Assembly: GCA_030680075.1 (NCBI GenBank)
Contig: JAUXWR010000131.1
Location: forward strand, 62,001-126,000
Origin: Legionella sp.
Lineage (GTDB): Bacteria; Pseudomonadota; Gammaproteobacteria; Legionellales; Legionellaceae
Length of the DNA stretch: 64,000 nt
Direction of reading: 5' to 3'
Numbering within the stretch: the stretch's first letter is position 1; the number at the start of each line of letters is the position of its first letter. Of the stretch, positions 1 through 6,373 are shown piece after piece. The notes under the pieces are model-generated. The model made no database searches, had not been told where the DNA came from, and worked only from the letters and a program-made list of their open reading frames with translations. The position numbers and the translations under genes are program-made.

Positions 1-1
1 G

Positions 2-409
2 AACGGCTTTGGTTTTTTTGGTGTCCCTTTCATTTTTATTGGTTCAGTTGCTGCCATAATTGTGCTCAGTGGTGTGAGTATGTTTTTACCCGCCATACTA
101 TTCGCCTCCCCTATACTGGCCGTTATTACACCCGCAGCCGTTTTAGCATGCACCGCATTTTTCCTGTTGGCAGGTGGTCTTTATACCTATATCAATAGAG
201 AAAGACATGTGGATGATCGCACAAATTTGAACTTTGAAAATACTGAAATCAATTATGATTTGTATTTGGATGAAGACCAGGAATATGCTGAGAAGTTAGT
301 TTTTAAAGCATCCTCTAGCAACAATAATACCATCAGGTTTTTTGCTAAAGCTAAAGATGAGGTAGATGAAGAGGAAGAGCTTAAAATAGCGCCTGAAATT
401 CATTTATAA
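2..409 (+). CDS. C-terminal part of a membrane protein, truncated by the window edge
   Basis: The reading frame is open from the first bases of the window to the stop at 407-409, so the real start lies outside. A GTG at 62 exists, but the frame before it already encodes hydrophobic residues, so I read this as a partial gene. The visible part has two or three hydrophobic segments (roughly the first 60 residues), then a hydrophilic tail rich in Asp and Glu that ends EEELKIAPEIHL. I do not recognise the family. A hydrophobic pair followed by an acidic cytosolic tail occurs in many Legionella membrane proteins and effectors, but the function cannot be inferred from this fragment. Confidence 0.6.
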   Translation, partial: NGFGFFGVPFIFIGSVAAIIVLSGVSMFLPAILFASPILAVITPAAVLACTAFFLLAGGLYTYINRERHVDDRTNLNFENTEINYDLYLDEDQEYAEKLVFKASSSNNNTIRFFAKAKDEVDEEEELKIAPEIHL

Positions 410-414
410 AAAAG

Positions 415-446
415 CTAGGGAAGAAGTGTTAACATTTCTTCCCTAG
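415..446 (-). terminator. Perfect 11-bp hairpin, terminator reading leftward
   Basis: CTAGGGAAGAA (415-425) and TTCTTCCCTAG (436-446) are perfectly complementary with a 10-base loop. On the minus strand the hairpin is followed by a run of six T (plus-strand AAAAAA just before 415), the form of an intrinsic terminator for leftward transcription. It may also stop the plus-strand gene ending at 409. It directly follows the minus-strand gene remnant that ends at 471. Confidence 0.65.
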
Positions 447-470
447 AGTTGCTAAATAATCTCACGTGTA

Positions 471-640
471 TTAAGCAGTATTATTAGGTTGTTTTAGGCG
501 TAATAAAGCCAATAAATTTTCTCTTCCTTTTTGAATAAGTTTCTTCGCTGATCTGGAGCCAGCTGCTGCAAATAAGGTACTAATGCTTTATTGCGGTCTG
601 TTTCATAAGGGGAGTTAAGAGCGTGATGAACAAATTAAGT
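471..640 (-). pseudogene. Possible remnant of a minus-strand gene
   Basis: Read on the minus strand, this gap contains protein-like sequence in two overlapping frames. One reads NSPYETDRNKALVPYLQQLA and the other reads KKLIQKGRENLLALLRLKQP, ending at a stop at 471-473. Neither frame has a start codon with a ribosome-binding site, and the plausible reading crosses a frame change. The terminator at 415-446 follows it in the right orientation. I infer the decayed 3' end of a gene. The family is not recognised and the call is weak. Confidence 0.3.
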
Positions 641-660
641 TGCTTGCTAGTAAAAAATGC

Positions 661-1536
661 TTAACTTTCCTCATTACATATCTTACAAAACAAAGCGATA
701 AGTTCTTCTGCAGAAGGGCCTACTTTCTGGGGGTTATGATGTACTAAATATAAGGGATATGTTCGCGTATTATCTTGTTTTAACTGAAGCGGTTTAATTG
801 GTAAATTTCGTCCTTCAACTAAATTTCTGGGTAACCAGGAAAAACCAATACCATGGGCAACGCATTGAATTTTCATTTCAAGCGAACTTACTTTCCAATT
901 AAATTCGGAACCTAACCAGCCTTCATTACGTTTATTATTTTTACCTGAATCCTGAACGATGATATATCGTTCATTGCAAAGATCATCCAGAGTAAGTTCT
1001 TTTTCATGTAATGGGCTATTTATATGAGCGTAGGGAAGGGATTGGCTATCGATCAACTTATCACCAAGATATCCTTCGGGAATTTTTGAAACAATGGCCA
1101 GTTCTGCTTCTCCATTTAATAACATATCACTAGGGCCTGAGAGAAGGCCATGAACAATAATTAAGCGTGTGTGATTATTATCAACGCTAAATTGTTGCAG
1201 TACTTTCATCAGTAGTGGCGTTGGGAATAGCTCATCAATAGCTAATCGCAATGATTTTTCATAATGCTCTTTAAGATTATGAGCTGCATTTTCCAAGTTT
1301 TTGGCAGTCCGGGTAAGTTGTCGCGATAAATTTAAAATCTTGATGCCATCTTCCGTTAATACCGCTTTGCGGCCTTCAATAGTTAATAATGTTATGCCAA
1401 GCATTTCCTGTAATTTAGCGATGATATAACTAATTGTTGATTGGCTTTTATGTAGCTTCAGCGCCGCTTTTGCAAAGCTACCTTCATCAATTACGGTCTG
1501 AAGGACATGCCATTGCTCTAAAGTTACTTTTGTCAT
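661..1536 (-). CDS. LysR-family transcriptional regulator
   Basis: This 291-residue protein has the usual LysR length and layout. Residues 5-62 form the winged helix-turn-helix (SFAKAALKLHKSQSTISYII, recognition helix around SQSTISYI). Residues from about 93 to 285 form a LysR substrate-binding domain with an effector pocket (IDELFPTPLLMKVLQQF, then LAIVSKIPEG). It is transcribed away from the SnoaL-like gene at 1655. The 118-bp gap between them holds overlapping ATCGAT-type palindromes, the classical arrangement for a LysR regulator controlling itself and a divergent target. The ligand is unknown, but the target is probably the exported SnoaL-like protein and perhaps the gene after it. Confidence 0.9.
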   Translation of the reverse strand: MTKVTLEQWHVLQTVIDEGSFAKAALKLHKSQSTISYIIAKLQEMLGITLLTIEGRKAVLTEDGIKILNLSRQLTRTAKNLENAAHNLKEHYEKSLRLAIDELFPTPLLMKVLQQFSVDNNHTRLIIVHGLLSGPSDMLLNGEAELAIVSKIPEGYLGDKLIDSQSLPYAHINSPLHEKELTLDDLCNERYIIVQDSGKNNKRNEGWLGSEFNWKVSSLEMKIQCVAHGIGFSWLPRNLVEGRNLPIKPLQLKQDNTRTYPLYLVHHNPQKVGPSAEELIALFCKICNEES

Positions 1537-1549
1537 AAGAAATATTCTC

Positions 1550-1578
1550 TCGATAATTAATCGAAAAATTCGATTAAT
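1550..1578. promoter_or_regulatory. Overlapping palindromes, likely LysR operator
   Basis: ATTAATCGAA (1556-1565), an AAA spacer and TTCGATTAAT (1569-1578) form a perfect inverted repeat. Overlapping it, TCGAT-AATTA-ATCGA (1550-1564) is a second palindrome, and a further AATCGATT lies at 1622-1629. The repeats sit between the divergent LysR gene and the SnoaL-like gene. LysR proteins bind T-N11-A palindromes in such gaps. Assignment to this regulator is inference from position. Confidence 0.7.
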
Positions 1579-1654
1579 TTAGTCAAAAAATTACACTGTT
1601 TTTTGAAATAAAGTTATTTATAATCGATTGTACTGAATTAATAAGGAGAAAAAA

Positions 1655-2104
1655 ATGAAAAAACTGTTGTTATCTGTAATTGTTTGTGGATTATGTCTTT
1701 TTAACAGTTTAAGTTTCGCTAGTGAGAGTTCAGTAGAATTAAACAAGGAAGTTGTGACCCAATTTTATCAAAAGGCCATTAATGATAAAAATTTTGAGGC
1801 AGCTCATGAATATTTAGGGCCTTGGTATATTCAGCATAACCCCCTTGCCAAAGATGGAATTGATGGGTTTAAACTGTTTATAGATTATCTGAAATCTACT
1901 TATCCACAGTCTCATAGTGAAATTAAACGAGTAATGGCTGATGGAGATTATGTTATCCTCCATGTTCATTCAACCAAAATTCCTGGAACTCCTGGTCAGG
2001 CAATCGTTGACATTTTCCGTCTCGAAAATAATAAAATTGTGGAGCATTGGGATGTAATCCAAACTATTCCTGCTGAATCCGCAAATGATAATGGGATGTT
2101 TTAG
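1655..2104 (+). CDS. Exported SnoaL-like (NTF2-fold) protein
   Basis: This 149-residue protein has a cleavable signal peptide (KKLLLSVIVCGLCLFNSLSFA, cut about residue 22) and a SnoaL-like domain of the NTF2-fold type. Visible features are VTQFYQKAINDKNFEAA, YIQHNPLAKDG, VILHVHSTKIPG, and the end VDIFRLENNKIVEHWDVIQ, the usual last two strands of this fold. Relatives are annotated as predicted SnoaL-like aldol-condensation-catalysing enzymes, but the substrate is not known. The start has a strong AAGGAG at 1643-1648. It is divergent from the LysR gene, with shared palindromes, and is probably its target. A small exported gene follows 30 bp later. Confidence 0.8.
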   Translation: MKKLLLSVIVCGLCLFNSLSFASESSVELNKEVVTQFYQKAINDKNFEAAHEYLGPWYIQHNPLAKDGIDGFKLFIDYLKSTYPQSHSEIKRVMADGDYVILHVHSTKIPGTPGQAIVDIFRLENNKIVEHWDVIQTIPAESANDNGMF

Positions 2105-2134
2105 GCGTATTTAAAAATCACTATAAGGATATAC

Positions 2135-2503
2135 ATGAAATACAAATTATTAATAAGCTTCATTCTTTCTATGGTGTCTTCATATGTTTTCGCATCTGGA
2201 GGCTATCAAAATGAATTTATAGTTCAGTTTGATACGGGTAATATTTACGGTGTATCCATAAAAGGCGACTCTCTAACATGGACGGGGATGGCTGGTGAAG
2301 ACAAAGAAACAGAACAAATCGTTAACATCAAACATATCTCGCTTGCAAACAATATCGAGGTTTTCCAATGGAAAGAAAAAAGAGGCTATTTTGTAACCTT
2401 TATTGTAGATACCCTTAATAAAAAAGCGATTACTTCAACAAAAAGCGCTGGAAAAGAGGATTGGTTGGTAGCAGGAGAAATAACAAACTTTAAAAATGGC
2501 TAA
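2135..2503 (+). CDS. Small exported MoaF-like protein
   Basis: This 122-residue protein starts with a signal peptide (YKLLISFILSMVSSYVFASG). The mature part, FDTGNIYGVSIKGDSLTW, then WTGMAGEDKE, FQWKEKRGYFVTFIVD and a short C-terminus, resembles the small lipocalin-like beta-barrel related to the MoaF domain. The family assignment comes from recognising the TGxxYxVxxxGxxLxW pattern and is moderate. It follows the SnoaL-like gene by 30 bp on the same strand and may be co-transcribed under LysR control. A role in molybdenum cofactor synthesis should not be assumed, because exported members of this fold have no established function that I know of. Confidence 0.6.
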   Translation: MKYKLLISFILSMVSSYVFASGGYQNEFIVQFDTGNIYGVSIKGDSLTWTGMAGEDKETEQIVNIKHISLANNIEVFQWKEKRGYFVTFIVDTLNKKAITSTKSAGKEDWLVAGEITNFKNG

Positions 2504-2575
2504 CATCCTATTTTGTCTCGCCAGTGACAGGTGAAAATACGAGGTATATTCAAACGAAATGAGCATAAAGCAACG

Positions 2576-2737
2576 TTATATCAAACCTAATTTCGTTGCT
2601 TTATAAACCAGGCTAGGTAATTTAGTACACTTAAATTTTTGTTTACAACGGGAAAGGTGGTCTTCTACTGTGCGTGAGGAAATACCAAGAAGGCAACTGA
2701 TTTCGGCGCAAAGGCTAAAGAGGCGCAGAGCTTTCTT
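2576..2737 (-). pseudogene. Remnant of a LuxR-type regulator (DNA-binding end)
   Basis: The minus strand from 2737 to the stop at 2576-2578 reads AEISCLLGISSRTVEDHLSR, then CKQKFKCTKLPSLVYKATKL and GLI-stop. That is the C-terminal helix-turn-helix of a LuxR/FixJ-type regulator: EI-LLGIS-RTVE-HL is the scissor-helix signature. Upstream of KKALRLFSLC on the minus strand, no PAS, GAF or autoinducer domain and no start can be read. The piece therefore looks like the surviving 3' end of a deleted gene. Confidence 0.65.
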
Positions 2738-2947
2738 GCACAGCTACGTGCCGAGAAGAGGATGCCTTAAAGATTAAATTTTATAATGTAAGATAGTCTG
2801 ATTTAATGTTCGGTATTGTTTATAAGGCTAGTTTTATCAACTAGCCATGATCTGGCGACAGGTGAAGTACTTTTATCTCACGAATTGTTTATTCAGTGAT
2901 GAACACCTCCATCAAGCCTCTTTTTTAATCATTATGTGTCAGTAACT
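2738..2947. other. Non-coding stretch upstream of sdh, with one hairpin
   Basis: No credible reading frame was found here. The only structure is a perfect 8-bp hairpin, GGCTAGTT (2826-2833) and AACTAGCC (2839-2846), with a 5-base loop. It has no T-run, so it is not a typical terminator. Confidence 0.5.
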
Positions 2948-2978
2948 TTGCGTTAAAAAAACAGAGTGGTATACTCTG
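2948..2978 (+). promoter_or_regulatory. Likely sigma-70 promoter of sdhCDAB with an embedded palindrome
   Basis: TTGCGT (2948-2953) and TATACT (2970-2975) are spaced by 16 bp, giving a predicted start near 2982 and a leader of about 90 bases. CAGAGT (2962-2967) and ACTCTG (2973-2978) form a perfect inverted repeat overlapping the -10 box, so a repressor could act here. The regulator is unknown. Confidence 0.5.
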
Positions 2979-3070
2979 CGGGTTTTTGATGGTCGAGCTC
3001 TGTTTTTCCCCTCATTTTGCAGGCAGTTATGTTATATTTATATCATTTTCATTAAAGGATGATTTATACA

Positions 3071-3445
3071 GTGAATAAAAAAAGACCAATAAATCTTGAT
3101 TTAAGCACGTTAAAATATCCCGCTATGGCAATTGCGTCTATTTTGCATCGCATTTCCGGGCTGGTGTTGTTTTTACTGCTTCCTCTGATGCTCTATTTTC
3201 TGCATCTCTCTCTCGGTGGGGCTGACGCTTTTGCGAATTTGCAGGTAACACTGGCCAGTCCGTATAGCAAATTGCTGCTTTGGGCTTTTGTGGCTGCATT
3301 AATTTATCATGTGATCGCGGGAATTCGTCATTTATTAATGGATTTAGGCTTTGGCGAGCATCTTGAAGAAGGTAGACGCAGTGCAGTATTTGTCATTGCG
3401 CTTTCTATTATTTTAACACTTTTACTCGGAGTCTGGATATGGTAA
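3071..3445 (+). CDS. sdhC: Succinate dehydrogenase cytochrome b556 subunit
   Basis: SdhC is one of two membrane anchors of complex II and binds haem b and quinone in the inner membrane. The N-terminus NKKRPINLDLSTLKYPAMAI matches the family. SILHRISG carries the conserved Ser and Arg of the quinone site, three hydrophobic helices follow, and HVIAGIRHLLMD contains the haem-ligand His. I chose the GTG at 3071 (124 residues) because AAAGGA (3054-3059) lies 11 bases before it. The in-frame ATG at 3059 would overlap that site and add only four residues (MIYT). It is the first gene of sdhCDAB, and its end overlaps sdhD by 7 bp. Confidence 0.92.
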   Translation: MNKKRPINLDLSTLKYPAMAIASILHRISGLVLFLLLPLMLYFLHLSLGGADAFANLQVTLASPYSKLLLWAFVAALIYHVIAGIRHLLMDLGFGEHLEEGRRSAVFVIALSIILTLLLGVWIW

Positions 3446-3786
3446 CTGATGTCACCAGTTTAACGGGTAATGGATTGAAAGATTGGTTAATTCAACGTGT
3501 TACCTCTGTTTATTTTGCAGTTTACTCATTGTTTCTACTAGGGTTTTTAATTTTTCATCCTCACTTGCAATATAATGTATGGGCATCCTTGTTTGCATGC
3601 TACTGGTTTAAAGCCGCGAGTATTATTGCTTTGGTAGCTCTCTCCCTTCATGCCTGGGTGGGTGTTTGGACGGTAACTACAGATTACATGAAAAATACAG
3701 CAGTGCGTTTGACGGTGCAGATGATTGTTGTCATCTGGTTACTGAGTCAATTTATCTGGGGCTTAATAATTATGTGGGGGCAGTAA
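3439..3786 (+). CDS. sdhD: Succinate dehydrogenase hydrophobic anchor subunit
   Basis: SdhD is 115 residues, the usual family length, with three transmembrane helices (around residues 20-40, 50-75 and 90-112). [20 protein letters not shown] matches the family start. [18 protein letters not shown] contains the conserved His, Asp and Tyr near the haem and quinone sites. The gene overlaps the end of sdhC by 7 bp, which suggests translational coupling, and GGAG lies 7 bp before the ATG. With SdhC it anchors the catalytic SdhAB part to the membrane. Confidence 0.9.
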   Translation: MVTDVTSLTGNGLKDWLIQRVTSVYFAVYSLFLLGFLIFHPHLQYNVWASLFACYWFKAASIIALVALSLHAWVGVWTVTTDYMKNTAVRLTVQMIVVIWLLSQFIWGLIIMWGQ

Positions 3787-3788
3787 GC

Positions 3789-5561
3789 ATGGCATTTCCA
3801 CGGTATAAATTTGATGTGGTGGTGATTGGCGCCGGTGGGGCGGGGCTTAGAGCGGCATTACAACTCTCTAACGCGGGCTTGAAAGCCGCGGTATTGTCCA
3901 AAGTATTTCCCACGCGTTCACACACCGTTTCTGCTCAAGGGGGCATTACAGCGGCTCTCGGTAATGCGGATGTTGACGATGATTGGCGTTGGCACATGTA
4001 CGATACCGTTAAGGGCGCTGACTATATTGGTGACCAGGATTGTATTGAATATTTATGTAAGACCGGCCCTGAAGCGGTTTATGAGCTTGAGCATATGGGT
4101 CTGCCTTTTTCCCGCATGGATAATGGCAAAATTTATCAACGCCAGTTTGGCGGGCAGTCTAAAAATTTTGGCGGCGCGCAGGCGGCTCGTACTTGTGCGG
4201 CAGCAGATAGAACAGGCCATGCACTGCTACATACCTTGTATCAACAAAACCTGAAAGCAAAAACGCATATATTCAGTGAATGGTTTGCGCTTGATTTCGT
4301 AAAAGACGCTCATGGTCGAATTTCCGGTGTTACGGCTATGTGTATCGAAACAGGCGAGGTGGTATTTTTTGAAACGCGCGTTTGTATACTAGCGACAGGT
4401 GGTGCTGGTCGCATTTACCAGTCCACCACTAACGCCTACATTAACACAGGCGATGGCTTCGGGATGGCGCTACGTGCAGGCATTCCATTACAAGATATGG
4501 AAATGTGGCAGTTTCACCCGACAGGTATTGCGGGTGCGGGGACTCTTGTCACCGAGGGTTGTCGCGGTGAGGGTGGATACCTTATTAATAAAGATGGTGA
4601 GCGCTTTATGGAGCGTTACGCACCGCGCGTTAAAGATTTGGCTTCTCGCGATGTGGTGGCGCGCTCAATGGCGTTGGAACTTCGCGCAGGCAAAGGATTT
4701 GATCCCACTGGAATTGATCATGTTAAATTAAAGCTTGATCACCTGGGCGCCGATCTTATTATGTCGCGATTACCGGGTATCCGTGAATTATCAATGAAAT
4801 TTGCAGGGGTGGATCCGATTATTGAGCCAATACCTGTCGTTCCAACCTGCCATTACAGTATGGGTGGGATTCCCACTAACATGCATGGCCAGGTAATTAA
4901 TCACAAAAATGGTCAGGATACTATTGTTGAAGGCTTGTATGCGGTTGGCGAGTGTGCCTGTGTTTCCGTTCATGGGGCTAATCGTTTAGGTGGAAATTCA
5001 CTGCTTGATCTCGTGGTTTTCGGACGTGCCGCAGGGTTACACGTCGATGAGTTGTGGCAATCCAATGGGCTTCCTGATATGCCTTATATAAGTGACGATG
5101 ATATTTTTGCGTCCATGGCGCGCTATAATCGTTGGGAAACATCAACGGATGGCGAAAGTCCGGCAGTCATTCGCGATGCGATGCAGCGTGTTATGCAAGA
5201 AGACTTTGGTGTGTTTAGAACTGGTGCAATAATGGAAGAGGGCCTGCGTCGCCTTGGTGCTCTTCGTGAGCGATTAGCGAATGCAACGCTCAGCGATAAA
5301 AGCCTTGTTTTCAATACTGAGCGAGTTAGCGCGTTGGAGTTGGATAACTTGATGGCTACTGCTTATGCCACGGCCCAATCAGCACTGGCTCGCACGGAAA
5401 GTCGTGGGGCTCATAGTCGGGAAGATTTCCCCGAGCGTGATGATGCCAATTGGATTAAGCACACGTTGTATTTAGAGGAAGAAGGTCGTATCGACTACCG
5501 TCCGGTGAATACAGCGCCTAAATATGTCGAGCCATTTGAGCCGAAAGAACGAGTCTATTAA
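3789..5561 (+). CDS. sdhA: Succinate dehydrogenase flavoprotein subunit
   Basis: This is the catalytic subunit that oxidises succinate to fumarate with covalently bound FAD. The ATG at 3789, two bases after the sdhD stop, gives 590 residues against 588 in E. coli; a longer open frame reaching back into sdhD is not real. The FAD-binding GAGGAG is at 14-19. [10 protein letters not shown] contains His45, the covalent FAD attachment residue. The active-site stretches [19 protein letters not shown] and [10 protein letters not shown] are intact, as is [16 protein letters not shown]. It should not be confused with the Legionella effector that has the same name. Confidence 0.97.
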   Translation: MAFPRYKFDVVVIGAGGAGLRAALQLSNAGLKAAVLSKVFPTRSHTVSAQGGITAALGNADVDDDWRWHMYDTVKGADYIGDQDCIEYLCKTGPEAVYELEHMGLPFSRMDNGKIYQRQFGGQSKNFGGAQAARTCAAADRTGHALLHTLYQQNLKAKTHIFSEWFALDFVKDAHGRISGVTAMCIETGEVVFFETRVCILATGGAGRIYQSTTNAYINTGDGFGMALRAGIPLQDMEMWQFHPTGIAGAGTLVTEGCRGEGGYLINKDGERFMERYAPRVKDLASRDVVARSMALELRAGKGFDPTGIDHVKLKLDHLGADLIMSRLPGIRELSMKFAGVDPIIEPIPVVPTCHYSMGGIPTNMHGQVINHKNGQDTIVEGLYAVGECACVSVHGANRLGGNSLLDLVVFGRAAGLHVDELWQSNGLPDMPYISDDDIFASMARYNRWETSTDGESPAVIRDAMQRVMQEDFGVFRTGAIMEEGLRRLGALRERLANATLSDKSLVFNTERVSALELDNLMATAYATAQSALARTESRGAHSREDFPERDDANWIKHTLYLEEEGRIDYRPVNTAPKYVEPFEPKERVY

Positions 5562-5572
5562 GAGGGTAAGTC

Positions 5573-6295
5573 ATGGCTGATATTAAAACTTTAAGCCTAT
5601 CTATATATCGTTATAATCCTGAGGTTGATGAAAAACCTTACATGAAAGATTATGACATAACGATTCCGGTAAAAAGTGATCCAATGTTACTGACCTTGCT
5701 TGAGCGTTTAAAAGCCGAGCAAGATGTTACCATTACGTTTCGTCGATCCTGCCGTGAAGGCGTTTGTGGGTCTGATGGAATGAATATTAATGGTAAAAAC
5801 GGCTTGGCCTGTATTACCTCTTTGTCCCAGCTAAACACCGAAAAAATTGTTATTCGACCCTTACCAGGGTTTCCTGTTGTTCGTGATCTGGTTGTTGATA
5901 TGAGCCAATTTTATCAACAATATGAGCGGGTAGAGCCTTATTTGCAAAACGATCATCTGCCTCCTGCCCAAGAGCGCTTACAATCTCCTGAAGAGCGCGC
6001 GCAACTTGATGGGTTGTACGAGTGCATTCTTTGTGCTTGTTGTACCAGCTCATGTCCTTCTTTCTGGTGGAATCCGGATAAATTTATTGGCCCCGCGGGG
6101 TTGTTACAGGCACAACGTTTCTTATCTGACAGCCGTGATAAAGCAACAACGCATCGATTGGATAAATTACAAGATCCTTTCAGTGTATTTCGTTGTCGTT
6201 CCATCATGAACTGTGCGGACGTTTGCCCGAAGGGACTCAATCCGACGCAAGCGATTGGCAAGATTCGCAAGCAAATGTTGAATCGGGAAACTTAG
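5573..6295 (+). CDS. sdhB: Succinate dehydrogenase iron-sulfur subunit
   Basis: SdhB passes electrons from FAD to quinone through three iron-sulfur centres. At 240 residues it is close to E. coli (238). The [2Fe-2S] ligands are in SCREGVCGSDGMNINGKNG (Cys60, Cys65, Asp68, then Cys80). The [4Fe-4S] and [3Fe-4S] motifs are CILCACCTSSCPSFWW and CRSIMNCADVCPKGLNP. It is the last gene of sdhCDAB, 11 bp after sdhA with an AGAGGG site before the ATG. A hairpin separates it from sucA. Confidence 0.97.
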   Translation: MADIKTLSLSIYRYNPEVDEKPYMKDYDITIPVKSDPMLLTLLERLKAEQDVTITFRRSCREGVCGSDGMNINGKNGLACITSLSQLNTEKIVIRPLPGFPVVRDLVVDMSQFYQQYERVEPYLQNDHLPPAQERLQSPEERAQLDGLYECILCACCTSSCPSFWWNPDKFIGPAGLLQAQRFLSDSRDKATTHRLDKLQDPFSVFRCRSIMNCADVCPKGLNPTQAIGKIRKQMLNRET

Positions 6296-6326
6296 TCTAA
6301 ACTTTCCTGATTGCCCTTGTTGACTG

Positions 6327-6362
6327 GAGATATATGCTTCTATGGCGGCATATATCTCTTTT
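6327..6362 (+). terminator. Hairpin with T-run between sdhB and sucA
   Basis: GAGATATATGC (6327-6337) and GCATATATCTC (6348-6358) form a perfect 11-bp stem with a 10-base loop, followed by TTTT. It sits only 11 bases before the sucA ATG, and its 3' side directly precedes the sucA ribosome-binding site (TTGGAGA, 6361-6367). It could be a partial terminator that lowers suc expression relative to sdh, or a structure that modulates sucA translation. Confidence 0.6.
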
Positions 6363-6373
6363 GGAGAAAATAA

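Noticed and set aside
3666..3788. N-terminal extension of succinate dehydrogenase SdhA
   Set aside because: The frame runs back through sdhD, whereas the ATG at 3789 gives the family length and start sequence.
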